Part shown: piece by piece, positions 9,357 to 18,502 of the stretch
Position numbering within the stretch: position 1 is the stretch's first letter
Layout: each line of letters opens with the position of its first letter
Source of the DNA: Gammaproteobacteria bacterium
GTDB taxonomy: Bacteria > Pseudomonadota > Gammaproteobacteria > Natronospirales > REEB76
Direction: 5' to 3'
Assembly: GCA_028870845.1 (NCBI GenBank)
Contig: JAGWOR010000010.1
Location: 1-60,145, forward strand
DNA: 60,145 bases
Position numbers and translations under genes: made by a program
Notes under the pieces: model-generated
The model's input: the letters and a program-made list of their open reading frames with translations, nothing else
What the model was told of the DNA's origin: nothing
The model's database searches: none

Positions 9357-9467
9357 CGTGCGGGTTCTGCAGCCGTTGAGACGTCAGCGCATGCGCCAAC
9401 CGCTTCACCAGCAGCCCGTGCCTGTGCGATGATGCAGGTCCGGATTTACACACCACGGGCTACGCCT

Positions 9468-10298
9468 ATGCGGTTTCTCAGCCTGGCCGTGATCGATCTG
9501 CTGATGTATTGCACCGCGGCATCGGCATTGCTGCTGGCTTTTTTCCAGCGCGGTCCGGAATTTATCACCAGGCGCAAGGGATTCGTGGCCAGTCTGGCGG
9601 CGGCCGCCATCCTGCTGCATACCGTACTGCTGTACGCCCTGGTGTTCTCGCCCCATCACATGGACCTGGGGTTTTTCAACACCGCCTCAATGGTCGGCTG
9701 GCTGGTGGCACTGATCGCGTTCGCCACCCTGTTCAAACCGCATTTTGAGTCCCTGGGAGTGGCGCTGCTGCCGCTGGCCGGCATCAGCATCCTGCTGGCA
9801 GAAATCTTTCCCAGCGACCAGCTGATGATAATTGAAAGCGACTGGCCGCTGGACGCGCACATCGTGCTTTCCCTGATTGCCTACAGCCTGCTGGCGGTGG
9901 CCGCGCTGCAGGCAATTCTGATGGCGTTGCAGGAATATCGCCTGCGGCACCGCATGCCGGGCGGCATGTGGAGCGCGCTGCCGCCGTTGCAGCTGATGGA
10001 GCGGTTTTTGTTCCAGCTCATCATTGCCGGCTTCTGCCTGCTGACGCTGGCGCTGTTCGCGGGCTTTTTCTTCGTGCACAATCTTCTGGAACAGCACCTG
10101 GTGCACAAAACCGTGCTTTCAGTTCTGGCCTGGGTGGTGTTTGCCATCCTGCTGTGGGGCCGGTGGCGTTTCGGCTGGCGCGGCCGTACCGCGATCCGCT
10201 GGACCTTGGGGGGATTCTTCGTGTTGATGCTGGCTTATTTCGGCGACAAGCTGGTGCTGGAACTGATTCTCGGCCGGCACTGGAATCTCATGTCCTGA
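9468..10298 (+). CDS. ypjD: CcsA/CcmC-like membrane protein YpjD
   Basis: About 276 residues with eight or so hydrophobic segments and the cytochrome c assembly (CcsA/CcmC-like) fold. Histidines lie in the positions typical of the family (WPLDAHIVLSL and LVHKTVLSVLAW). The ATG at 9468 removes 13 unlikely residues that precede the first membrane helix; the ribosome-binding site is weak at both candidates. Its place between ffh and a CorC/HlyC-type gene matches E. coli (ffh-ypjD-yfjD). The biochemical role is not settled; haem handling or c-type cytochrome maturation is the family-based suggestion. Confidence 0.88.
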   Translation: MRFLSLAVIDLLMYCTAASALLLAFFQRGPEFITRRKGFVASLAAAAILLHTVLLYALVFSPHHMDLGFFNTASMVGWLVALIAFATLFKPHFESLGVALLPLAGISILLAEIFPSDQLMIIESDWPLDAHIVLSLIAYSLLAVAALQAILMALQEYRLRHRMPGGMWSALPPLQLMERFLFQLIIAGFCLLTLALFAGFFFVHNLLEQHLVHKTVLSVLAWVVFAILLWGRWRFGWRGRTAIRWTLGGFFVLMLAYFGDKLVLELILGRHWNLMS

Positions 10299-10314
10299 GA
10301 GGGGTGATCCGGTT

Positions 10315-11595
10315 TTGGCCAACCTACCGCTCTGGGCGCTGTTTGTCGCACTGATCCTGCTGCTGATCCTGTCGGCGTTCTTTTCCGGTTCCGAGACTGC
10401 GGTCATCGCCCTCAACCGCTACCGCCTGCGGCATCTGGCGCGTACCGGCCACAAAGGCGCGATCCTCGCCGAACGCCTGCTGAAACGCCCGGACCGGTTT
10501 ATCGGCATCGTGCTGCTGGGCAGCACCCTGGCCAATTCCTTCGCCACGGTCCTGGCCACGCTCATCGCCCTGCGCATCGGCGGCGACAGCGCGGTACTGA
10601 TCGCCACGGTTCTGATCGTGCTGCTGGTGCTGATCTTCGGCGACCTGGCGCCCAAAACCCTGGCGGCATTGCATTCGGAAAAACTCGCGTTTCCCGCCAG
10701 CTTCGTGCTCACGCCCCTGCTGTGGATCCTGTATCCCGTGGTGTGGACGGTGAACCTGATGGCCAACGGCGTGCTGCGCCTGTTCGGGGTGCTGGCAAAC
10801 ATGCCCAGCATAAACTCCATCAACCAGGAGGAATTGCGCACCGTGGTGATGGAAGCCGGCGGCCTGATCCCCAAGCGCCATCAACGCATGCTGTTGAGCA
10901 TTCTGGACCTGGAAAAGATCACCGTCGAGGACATCATGGTGCCGCGCAATGAAATCAGCGGCATCAACATCAATACCGACTGGGACGAAATCCTGGCGCA
11001 GCTCCGCACCACCCAGCATACCCGCCTGCCGGTGTATGCAGACAGCATCGACAACGTGATTGGCTTCATACACGCACGCGAATTCCTGCACCTGATGATG
11101 CAGCGTGAACCCACTCGCGAGCTGCTACGCTCCATCCTGCGGGAGGCCTATTTCATGCCGGAAGGCACCGCTCTGCAGCGCCAATTGCTGAATTTCCAGG
11201 CCGCCAAGCGGCGTATCGGCCTGGTGGTGGACGAGTACGGGGACATCCAGGGACTGGTGACGCTGGAGGACATTCTCGAGGAGATCGTGGGTGAATTCAC
11301 TTCGGACCCTGCGGCCCAGCACAAGGATATATATAAGGAGGAGGAAGGCAGCTACCTGGTGAACGGCAGCGCCCACGTGCGCGCCCTGAACCGCATCATG
11401 CAATGGCAACTTCCCACCGACGGTCCCAAGACGCTGAACGGCCTGATTCTGGAATACCTGGAAGCCATCCCGCAGCCCGGCACCAGTCTGAAGCTTGCGG
11501 GCTACCCGCTGGAAATCGTGCAAACCCGCGGCAGCGCCATCAAGACCGTGCGCGTGCATCCGCGTCTGGATGAGCCGCCGCAAACCGCGGAATGA
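10315..11595 (+). CDS. CNNM/CorC-type membrane protein with CBS pair
   Basis: A 426-residue protein, orthologue of YfjD/CorB by domains and position. It has an N-terminal CNNM (DUF21) membrane domain (SAFFSGSETAVIALNRYRL, a family hallmark, then three membrane segments). A tandem CBS pair follows (VEDIMVPRN onward, and VVDEYGDIQGLVTLEDILEEIVGE), and the C-terminal CorC/HlyC domain closes it (LEYLEAIPQPGTSL). The family is linked to magnesium or cobalt efflux; the substrate is not readable here. It starts with TTG at 10315, supported by GAGAGGGG upstream, 16 bases after ypjD. It is convergent with radA, leaving only seven bases between the genes. Confidence 0.92.
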   Translation: MANLPLWALFVALILLLILSAFFSGSETAVIALNRYRLRHLARTGHKGAILAERLLKRPDRFIGIVLLGSTLANSFATVLATLIALRIGGDSAVLIATVLIVLLVLIFGDLAPKTLAALHSEKLAFPASFVLTPLLWILYPVVWTVNLMANGVLRLFGVLANMPSINSINQEELRTVVMEAGGLIPKRHQRMLLSILDLEKITVEDIMVPRNEISGININTDWDEILAQLRTTQHTRLPVYADSIDNVIGFIHAREFLHLMMQREPTRELLRSILREAYFMPEGTALQRQLLNFQAAKRRIGLVVDEYGDIQGLVTLEDILEEIVGEFTSDPAAQHKDIYKEEEGSYLVNGSAHVRALNRIMQWQLPTDGPKTLNGLILEYLEAIPQPGTSLKLAGYPLEIVQTRGSAIKTVRVHPRLDEPPQTAE

Positions 11596-11602
11596 CAGAT
11601 TC

Positions 11603-12958
11603 TCAGACGGCGTTCAGCACATCCAGCAGCCGGCCCACCTGCGTAACCTGCAGACCCTCGATGCGCGATTGCTGAGGCGCGTTGCCGCGGGGCACGATGG
11701 CGCGCTTGAAGCCGTGCTTGGCGGCTTCCCGCAGGCGTTCTTCGCCGTTGTATACCGGCCGGATCTCGCCGGCCAGGCCCACTTCACCGAAAAGCACCAG
11801 GTCATTGGACAACGGCCGGTCACGGAAACTGGACAGCACCGCCAGCAACACCGGCAGGTCGGCCGCCGTCTCGGCGACACGCAATCCGCCCACCACGTTC
11901 ACGAACACGTCGCGATCGAACATGGCCACACCCCCGTGACGGTGCAGCACCGCCAGCAGCATGGACAGCCGGTTGGCATCCAGACCCACGCACACCCGGC
12001 GCGGATTCGCCATGTGGCTCTCATCCACCAGCGCCTGCACTTCAATGAGCATCGGCCGGCTGCCTTCGCGGATCACGCTAACCGCACTGCCGCTCACCGG
12101 CGCCGCATGCCGCGACAGGAAGATGGCGGATGGATTTTTGACTTCCTTCAAACCGCTCTCGGTCATGGCGAACACGCCGAGTTCGTTGGCGGCACCGTAA
12201 CGGTTCTTGACCGCGCGGATGGCGCGGTAGCGGCTGCCGGCATCGTTCTCGAAATACAGCACCGTATCCACCATGTGCTCCAGCACCCGCGGCCCGGCGA
12301 TGGCGCCTTCCTTGGTCACATGCCCCACCAGGAACACCGCCGTGCCGCCGGATTTGGCAAACTGCACCAGCAAACCGGTGGCTTCCCGCAATTGCGCCAC
12401 CGCGCCCGGAGCCGATTGCAGCAGTTCCGTGAACATGGTCTGGATGGAATCCACCACCACCACCGCCGGCCGGTATTTGGCGGCCAGCTCCAGCATGCGC
12501 TCCACGCAAGTTTCGGCCGCCAGCTGCAGCGGCTTGTTGGCGATGCCCAGACGCCGGGCGCGCAATCCCACCTGTTCCAGGGATTCCTCGCCGCTGATAT
12601 AAAGCACCCGCCGCTGTTCGGAGATGCTGGCCGCGGCCTGCAGCAACAGCGTGGATTTGCCGATGCCGGGATCACCGCCGATGAGGGTTACGGAACCGGA
12701 AACCAGCCCGCCACCCAGCACCCGGTCCAGTTCCGTCAGTCCGCTGGTATAACGCGGCTCACTGCCGCCCTTGAGATCCGCCAAGGGCTGCATCTGCGCC
12801 GTAGTTTTTTGGCTAGCCGCCTGTCGGGCCGACGGACGGTCCGGCAGACGGGATTCCACCAGGGTATTCCAGGCTCCGCAATCAGGGCACTGGCCGGCCC
12901 ACTTGAGCGAGCGGCCGCCACAGGCGTCGCAGACATACAGGATGCGGGGTTTGTTCAC
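11603..12958 (-). CDS. radA: DNA repair protein RadA
   Basis: RadA/Sms (451 residues) is a RecA-like ATPase that promotes branch migration in recombinational repair. It has the N-terminal C4 zinc finger (C10, C13, C24, C27), Walker A GGDPGIGKST (94-103), the RadA-specific KNRYG motif, and a C-terminal Lon-protease-like domain without the catalytic dyad (SFRDRPLSNDLVLFGEVGLAGEIRPV). It faces the CHASE2 kinase gene divergently across 142 bases. Confidence 0.97.
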   Translation of the reverse strand: MNKPRILYVCDACGGRSLKWAGQCPDCGAWNTLVESRLPDRPSARQAASQKTTAQMQPLADLKGGSEPRYTSGLTELDRVLGGGLVSGSVTLIGGDPGIGKSTLLLQAAASISEQRRVLYISGEESLEQVGLRARRLGIANKPLQLAAETCVERMLELAAKYRPAVVVVDSIQTMFTELLQSAPGAVAQLREATGLLVQFAKSGGTAVFLVGHVTKEGAIAGPRVLEHMVDTVLYFENDAGSRYRAIRAVKNRYGAANELGVFAMTESGLKEVKNPSAIFLSRHAAPVSGSAVSVIREGSRPMLIEVQALVDESHMANPRRVCVGLDANRLSMLLAVLHRHGGVAMFDRDVFVNVVGGLRVAETAADLPVLLAVLSSFRDRPLSNDLVLFGEVGLAGEIRPVYNGEERLREAAKHGFKRAIVPRGNAPQQSRIEGLQVTQVGRLLDVLNAV

Positions 12959-13100
12959 GGCAACTGCGGTTCAGCGTTGTAAGTCACTGGGATGGTAGCA
13001 CGTGAGGCAAAGCCGGCTGCCCCGTCAGGATTTGCTTTCGTTGCAGAGAAAATACAAGGTATTATGCAGCATCCTTAACATAACTACATAAGAGAAGGAC

Positions 13101-15752
13101 GTGGCGAAGCGGCGCATCTGGACCAGTGACTGGTTCGCGGGGGTTGCGTATGCAGCAGTATTCCTGCTGTGCACCTATGTGATATTTCCCGAAACATTCC
13201 AGCAACTGGAAAACGCCGCCTACGACCTGGGCGTCAACCTGACCCATGCCACACCCGGCAACGAAATTGCCGTGATCGCCATCGACGACGCCAGCATCAA
13301 TACCCTGGGACGCTGGCCCTGGCCACGCACCTACCATGCGGATCTGATTAACCGGCTGTCACAAGACCACGCCAAGGTTATCGGTTTGACCTTGTTCCTG
13401 TCCGAGTCCCAGGTGGACCCGGGCAGCGTCTATATACGCGAGCTGATGAATTTCTACGATCATTGTTCGAGTTTGGGCGCCTTGGCGCCGTTCCCGGTCA
13501 GCACTACACCCGCGGCTGCCAGCGCCGCGCCGGCGGCACCCGCTGACTGCGGCAATGCCCAGACCCAACCTGCCGGTCCCGTGACCCTGAGCCTGCCGCC
13601 CCGGGTGCAGCAGGACTTGCTGGCGTTGCGCGGCAGGATGCAGCGTGCGGAAAACCTGTTGAACGCCGACAGCAAACTTGCAGCCAGCATCCATTCCGCC
13701 GGCAATGTGGTGATCCCCTCGCTGTTCATGCTGGGCGAACCGCTGGGCAGGCCCGCGAGCCCCACACCCGACTACCTGTTGAAAAACGCTCTGGGCCCGG
13801 AAATCAGCACCTCCAACAACAGTCTGCAGCCCTTGGCCACCCAGTCCATGAGCGCGCCGCAACCGCAATTTGCGCAACCCGCCGCGGCCATCGGCTTCCT
13901 GGATGACCTGCCGGATGCGGACGGCACGTTGCGTTCCTCGCCGCTGGTGTTGCGCTATGACGGCGTGTATTACCCGTCCATGGCACTGGCCATGAGCATG
14001 CGCTTCCTGAACTTGCAACCCGGCGACATCCAGGTATTGCCCGGGCAAGGCGTGAAGGTCGGCAACCTGTTCATCGGCACCGATGCACACCTGCGCATGC
14101 ATAACTTCTATTACGCGGGCAGCGCAACAAACCCGCCGTTTCCCGTGTACTCGTACGCCGACGTGTATCTGGGCAAAATTCCGGCGTCCGTGTTTCAGGG
14201 CAAGATCGTGCTTATCGGCGCCACCGCCTTGGGGATAGGCAACAGCTTTCCCACGCCCACTTCCGCCAGTATGGCGCCGGTGATGGTGCTGGCGAACGTG
14301 GTATCCAGCATCCTGCAGCAGGATTTCTACACCATGCCGGCCTGGACCGGCATGGTCACGCTGGCGGCACTGTTGCTGCTGATCGCCTACCTGGCCTTCG
14401 CCCTGCCGCAGCTCAAGCCGGGTTGGGGCGCGTTTGCCAGCCTGCTGCTGCTCAGCATCCTGGTGCTCACTGAATTCGGTTTCATGCGCAGCCGTTTTGT
14501 GTGGATCGAATTGATGCTGCCGGCGCTGCTGCTGGTCAGCGGCCACCTGTTCATGACCATCAAGCTGTTCCGCGTCACCGACAAGCTGCGCCTGCGCACC
14601 GAGGCCGACAGCGCCGAAAGCAACAAGATGCTGGGCCTGGCGTTCCAGGGACAGGGACAGCTGGACATGGCGTTCGAAAAATTCCGCAAATGCCCCATGA
14701 GCGACAGCATCGCCGACCTGCTCTATAACCTGGGACTGGACTACGAACGCAAACGCCAGTTCAACAAGGCCGGTTCGGTATATGAATACGTCAACAGGTT
14801 TGATCCGGAGTTCCGCGATGTGGGCCTGCGTCTGGAACGCGCCCGCCAGCTGGAGGGCCGCGTGGTGCTGGGCGCCGGCACCACCACGGAGGGCACGCTG
14901 ATCCTGGGTGAGCATATGCAGAACCCCATGCTCGGACGCTACCTGGTGGAAAAGGAGCTCGGCAAGGGCGCCATGGGCATTGTTTATCAGGGACGCGATC
15001 CCAAGATCAACCGCATCGTGGCCATCAAGACCCTGGCGCTTTCCAGGGAGTTCGAGGCGGATGAGCTGGCCGAGGTGAAGCAGCGCTTTTTCCGCGAGGC
15101 CGAGACTGCCGGCCGCCTCAACCATCCCAATATCGTCACCATCTACGATGCCGGCGAGGAACACGATCTGGCCTACATCTCCATGGAGTATCTCAAGGGG
15201 CTCAACCTCACGCATTTCATCAAACCCGGCAGCCTGCTGCCGGCGGCGTTGGTCATGGAGATCGGCGCCAAGGCCGCCGAGGCCCTGGATTACGCCGACC
15301 GGCAAAACGTCGTGCACCGCGACGTAAAGCCGGCCAATATCATGTATGAACGGGACACCGCCACCGTCAAGATCACGGATTTCGGCATCGCGCGCATCAC
15401 CGATTCCAGCCGCACCAAGACCGGCACGGTGCTGGGCACGCCCTCCTACATGTCGCCGGAACAGCTGGCCGGCCGCAAGGTGGACGGCCGCTCCGATCTG
15501 TTCTCGCTGGGGGTAACTATCTATCAATTGCTTACCGGCAAGCTGCCGTTCCAGGCGGAATCCATGGCCACGCTCATGTACAAGATCGCCAACGAACGGC
15601 ACGCGCCGGTGACCAGTCTGCGTCCGGAACTGCCGGTATGCATCAACGCCGTAATAGACAAGGCGTTGCAGAAGAACCCGGAGCTGCGCTACCAGCAGGG
15701 TGTGGATTTCGCCCGTGAGCTGCGCGCCTGCGCGGCAAACCTGCGGCGCTAG
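13101..15752 (+). CDS. CHASE2-domain receptor Ser/Thr protein kinase
   Basis: An 883-residue transmembrane kinase. After one membrane helix (about 13-30) comes an extracytoplasmic CHASE2 sensor (IAVIAIDDASINTLGRWPWP) interrupted by an Ala/Pro-rich insert (about 130-155). Three membrane helices follow (about 415-500), then a short TPR-like cytoplasmic stretch (GLAFQGQGQLDMAFEKFRKC) and a Hanks-type kinase domain (about 612-877). Kinase motifs are complete: GKGAMGIVYQG, AIKTL, HRDVKPANIM, DFGIARI, GTPSYMSPEQ. The start is GTG with AGAAGG upstream. A PP2C phosphatase and an FHA protein follow immediately, so it is the kinase of a three-gene phospho-signalling set. The sensed ligand is unknown. 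Confidence 0.93.
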   Translation: MAKRRIWTSDWFAGVAYAAVFLLCTYVIFPETFQQLENAAYDLGVNLTHATPGNEIAVIAIDDASINTLGRWPWPRTYHADLINRLSQDHAKVIGLTLFLSESQVDPGSVYIRELMNFYDHCSSLGALAPFPVSTTPAAASAAPAAPADCGNAQTQPAGPVTLSLPPRVQQDLLALRGRMQRAENLLNADSKLAASIHSAGNVVIPSLFMLGEPLGRPASPTPDYLLKNALGPEISTSNNSLQPLATQSMSAPQPQFAQPAAAIGFLDDLPDADGTLRSSPLVLRYDGVYYPSMALAMSMRFLNLQPGDIQVLPGQGVKVGNLFIGTDAHLRMHNFYYAGSATNPPFPVYSYADVYLGKIPASVFQGKIVLIGATALGIGNSFPTPTSASMAPVMVLANVVSSILQQDFYTMPAWTGMVTLAALLLLIAYLAFALPQLKPGWGAFASLLLLSILVLTEFGFMRSRFVWIELMLPALLLVSGHLFMTIKLFRVTDKLRLRTEADSAESNKMLGLAFQGQGQLDMAFEKFRKCPMSDSIADLLYNLGLDYERKRQFNKAGSVYEYVNRFDPEFRDVGLRLERARQLEGRVVLGAGTTTEGTLILGEHMQNPMLGRYLVEKELGKGAMGIVYQGRDPKINRIVAIKTLALSREFEADELAEVKQRFFREAETAGRLNHPNIVTIYDAGEEHDLAYISMEYLKGLNLTHFIKPGSLLPAALVMEIGAKAAEALDYADRQNVVHRDVKPANIMYERDTATVKITDFGIARITDSSRTKTGTVLGTPSYMSPEQLAGRKVDGRSDLFSLGVTIYQLLTGKLPFQAESMATLMYKIANERHAPVTSLRPELPVCINAVIDKALQKNPELRYQQGVDFARELRACAANLRR

Positions 15753-15766
15753 CCTCGGAACCGCCC

Positions 15767-16594
15767 GTGGGATATCAAGGCAAGCTGCAGTTCGTGGGCC
15801 ACACCGACAAGGGCATGCTGCGCCCGAATAACGAGGACGCCATCCTCACTGATCTGGATATCGGCCTGGTGATCGTCGCCGACGGCATGGGCGGCTACCA
15901 GGCCGGCGAAATCGCCAGCGCCATGGCCATCGAAATCATCCAGGGTTTTATCAAGAGCGGCCTGCAAGAGGCGCGCAAAAAGCACGGCGTCAGCGACAGT
16001 GGCTACTCCCATGAAAGCATGCTGTTGCGCAGCGCCATCACACGCGCCAACGAAGTGATCCACGACACCGCCAAAAGCCAGCCGCAATGCGAAGGCATGG
16101 GCACCACCCTGGTCTCGGCGATGTTCTACAACAACCGGATATCCATTGCGCATGCGGGCGATTCGCGCGTCTATCGCCTGCGCCACGGGTTCTTCGAGCA
16201 AATCACCACCGATCATTCATTGCTGCAGGAACTGGTGGTACGCGGTTTCTACACCATGGAAGAGGCGCGCCGCTCACTCAACAAAAACCTGGTGACCCGG
16301 GCCCTGGGAATAGAGCCCAGGGTGGAGGTTGATCTTATGGAAGATGTGGCCTTGCCGGGCGACATTTATCTGTTCTGCAGCGACGGCCTGCACGACATGG
16401 TCCTGGAACCCGATATCCATTTGACCGTCGACACCTTCAGCAATGACCTGGAAACCGCCGCGCAGCAGCTGGTGAAGCTGGCAAACGACAACGGCGGCCG
16501 TGATAATATTTCCGTGGTGCTGGCTAAGCCCCTGAGCGTGTTCGACGAGGGCAAACAGGGCTTTTTTGAGCGAATCACCGACTGGTTCAGGTAA
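15767..16594 (+). CDS. PP2C-family Ser/Thr protein phosphatase
   Basis: A 275-residue metal-dependent phosphatase. Metal-binding acidic motifs are all visible: GHTDKGMLRPNNEDA, VADGMGGYQAGE, HAGDSRVYRL, CSDGLHDMV and GGRDNISVVL. It begins with GTG, 14 bases after the kinase stop. It has no membrane segment, so it should act in the cytoplasm. It probably removes phosphates placed by the adjacent kinase on itself or on the FHA protein, an inference from context and from similar kinase/phosphatase/FHA clusters (for example PpkA/PppA/Fha of type VI secretion). Confidence 0.93.
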   Translation: MGYQGKLQFVGHTDKGMLRPNNEDAILTDLDIGLVIVADGMGGYQAGEIASAMAIEIIQGFIKSGLQEARKKHGVSDSGYSHESMLLRSAITRANEVIHDTAKSQPQCEGMGTTLVSAMFYNNRISIAHAGDSRVYRLRHGFFEQITTDHSLLQELVVRGFYTMEEARRSLNKNLVTRALGIEPRVEVDLMEDVALPGDIYLFCSDGLHDMVLEPDIHLTVDTFSNDLETAAQQLVKLANDNGGRDNISVVLAKPLSVFDEGKQGFFERITDWFR

Positions 16595-16648
16595 AATGTC
16601 GCCGGTCAGCGGCCACCGCAACCGCACCGGCTGGTAACGAGGAATACC

Positions 16649-17371
16649 ATGGGCAAGCTCATTCTTACACTGGACGGGCAGGAACTGGCTCAATACGAGC
16701 TGGAAAAAGAGCGCTATACCCTGGGCCGGCTGTCCGACAATGACATTCACATCGATAACATGGCGGTCAGCGGCCATCACGCCCTGATCCTCAATATCCT
16801 CAAGGATTCATTCCTCGAGGACCTGAACAGCACCAACGGCACCTACGTAAACGGCAAGCTCATCAAGAAGCATGCGCTGCAGGATGGCGACGTGATAACC
16901 ATCGGCCGCCACCAGCTGAAATACCTCAGCGGCCGTACCCAGGAAAACAGCGACGAATTCGAACGCACCATGGTCATCAAGCCGGGATCCGGCAGCCAGC
17001 CGGGTGCGCCCAGCCTGGACAGCGTCAACCGCGCCATCGCGCAATCCGGCGCCGGCTCGACCCCGGTGGGCGAAACCGCCAAGACCGCACTGCCCAAGGG
17101 CAAGCTGCAGGTGTTGTCCGGAAGTTTTGCCGGCAAGGAACTGGAACTGGTGAAGGCGCTCACCACCCTCGGCCGGCCCGGCGTGCAGGTAGCCGCCATC
17201 ACCCGGCGTGCCGACGGTTTCTACATCGTGCACGTGGAAAGCGGACCCAATCAGGGTTTTCCGACTCTCAACGGCAAGGAAATCGGCGCGGAAGCCCGCA
17301 AGCTCAGCGATAACGACGTCATCGAGCTGGCCAGTGTGAAAATGGGTTTCTATTCCGTGGTCAGCGGCTGA
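16649..17371 (+). CDS. FHA-domain phosphothreonine-binding protein
   Basis: 240 residues. The N-terminal FHA domain (about 20-95) has the full set of phosphothreonine-reading motifs: LGRLSDNDI, SGHHALI and LNSTNGTYVNG. A linker with ERTMVIKPG (T107) follows, then a second FHA-like domain (about 142-240) that has lost the GR/S/N signature (GRPGVQVAAITRR, TLNGKEIG). A good ribosome-binding site (GAGGAAT) precedes the ATG. As the third gene of the kinase-phosphatase-FHA set it is the likely readout protein. The linker threonine followed by hydrophobic residues could be a phosphoswitch. No type VI secretion genes are in the window. Confidence 0.9.
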   Translation: MGKLILTLDGQELAQYELEKERYTLGRLSDNDIHIDNMAVSGHHALILNILKDSFLEDLNSTNGTYVNGKLIKKHALQDGDVITIGRHQLKYLSGRTQENSDEFERTMVIKPGSGSQPGAPSLDSVNRAIAQSGAGSTPVGETAKTALPKGKLQVLSGSFAGKELELVKALTTLGRPGVQVAAITRRADGFYIVHVESGPNQGFPTLNGKEIGAEARKLSDNDVIELASVKMGFYSVVSG

Positions 17372-17380
17372 ACTGCCGCA

Positions 17381-18502
17381 TCAGGCAGACACTCCGCCCT
17401 GCGCCTTTACGGATGGGGCGCTTTCATCCACCAGACTGAACTTCACCCGCTGGGTCACACCGCACAGCAGTTCATAGGGAATGGTGCCTGCAGCGCGGGC
17501 AATTTCCTCCACCGGCAGTTCCGCTCCCCACGCCATCACCGGGTCACCGGTCTTGGCATGCGGCAGGCCGCGCAGGTCCACCGCGATCATGTCCATGGAT
17601 ACCCGCCCCACCAGCCAGGCACGCTCACCACTCACCAGTACCGGCGTGCCGTTGGGCGCATGCCGCGGATAGCCGTCGCCATAGCCGATGGCGGCGATGC
17701 CGATGCGCATGTCCTCCGGCGCCACCCAGGCGCCGCCGTAACCCACGGCCTCGCCCTTGCTCACCTGCTGCACGCTGATGAGCGTGGTGCCCATGGTCAT
17801 GGCGGGAATCAGGCCTTCCTGTGCACCGCAGCGGCCGGCGAACGGTGACACGCCGTACAGCAGGATCCCGGGCCGTACCCAATCGCCGTGGCTGTCCGGC
17901 CAGGCGATGATGCCGGCGGAATTGGCGATGCTGCGTTCTGCAGTCAGGTTGCGGGTGCAGGCCGCAAATGTTTCCAGCTGCAGTTGGGTGCGCGGGTTGG
18001 AGGTTTCATCGGCACTCGCCAGATGCGTCATCAGGCGCACCGGTTTGCGCACTGCGCGCGCCTGGTTGAGGCGTTGCCACACCGCCTGCGTCTTCGACGG
18101 CGGGAAGCCCAGTCGGTGCATGCCGCTGTCGATCTTCAGCCACACGCCCAGGTTATGCTGCAGTTTGGAATGTTCCAGCAGTGCCAGCTGGCTGTCGTCA
18201 TGCACCACCAGTTCACAGCCGCTGCGCGCCGCTTCCTCCAGTTCTGCGGCCCGGAACACGCCTTCCAGCAGCACAATGGGATGCGCCAGGCCCGCCTGGC
18301 GTATTTCCAGCGCTTCCTCCAGGCAGGCCACCGCGAAAGCATCGGCAGCCGCCAGCGTCTGCGCCACCTGGGCGATGCCATGTCCGTAGGCATTGGCCTT
18401 GACCACCGCCATGATGCGCGCCTTCGGCGCCAGTGTCCGGATCCGCCGCAGGTTATGCCGCAAGGCATGGAGATTGATGACCGCGCTGGTGGCGCGGCTC
18501 AA
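17381..18502 (-). CDS. alr: Alanine racemase
   Basis: A 373-residue PLP enzyme that converts L- to D-alanine for peptidoglycan. The Schiff-base lysine is K35 in VVKANAYGHG; the catalytic tyrosine lies in IGYGDGYPR. The C-terminal beta domain has VSMDMIAVDL and ends with PYELLCGVTQRV. It overlaps the dnaB stop by four bases (alr ATG inside the dnaB end), suggesting translational coupling, as in the dnaB-alr order of E. coli. It is convergent with the FHA gene, leaving nine bases. Confidence 0.97.
   Translation of the reverse strand: MSRATSAVINLHALRHNLRRIRTLAPKARIMAVVKANAYGHGIAQVAQTLAAADAFAVACLEEALEIRQAGLAHPIVLLEGVFRAAELEEAARSGCELVVHDDSQLALLEHSKLQHNLGVWLKIDSGMHRLGFPPSKTQAVWQRLNQARAVRKPVRLMTHLASADETSNPRTQLQLETFAACTRNLTAERSIANSAGIIAWPDSHGDWVRPGILLYGVSPFAGRCGAQEGLIPAMTMGTTLISVQQVSKGEAVGYGGAWVAPEDMRIGIAAIGYGDGYPRHAPNGTPVLVSGERAWLVGRVSMDMIAVDLRGLPHAKTGDPVMAWGAELPVEEIARAAGTIPYELLCGVTQRVKFSLVDESAPSVKAQGGVSA

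Noticed and set aside
13359..15602. Long minus-strand ORF (747 codons) opposite the CHASE2 kinase
   Set aside because: It mirrors the codon structure of the kinase gene, has low-complexity His/Gln-rich sequence and no domain. High-GC genes often give such antisense frames.
17364..17379. Hairpin GCGGC-6-GCCGC between FHA gene and alr as terminator
   Set aside because: The stem is short, overlaps the FHA stop codon and has no T-tract in either direction.
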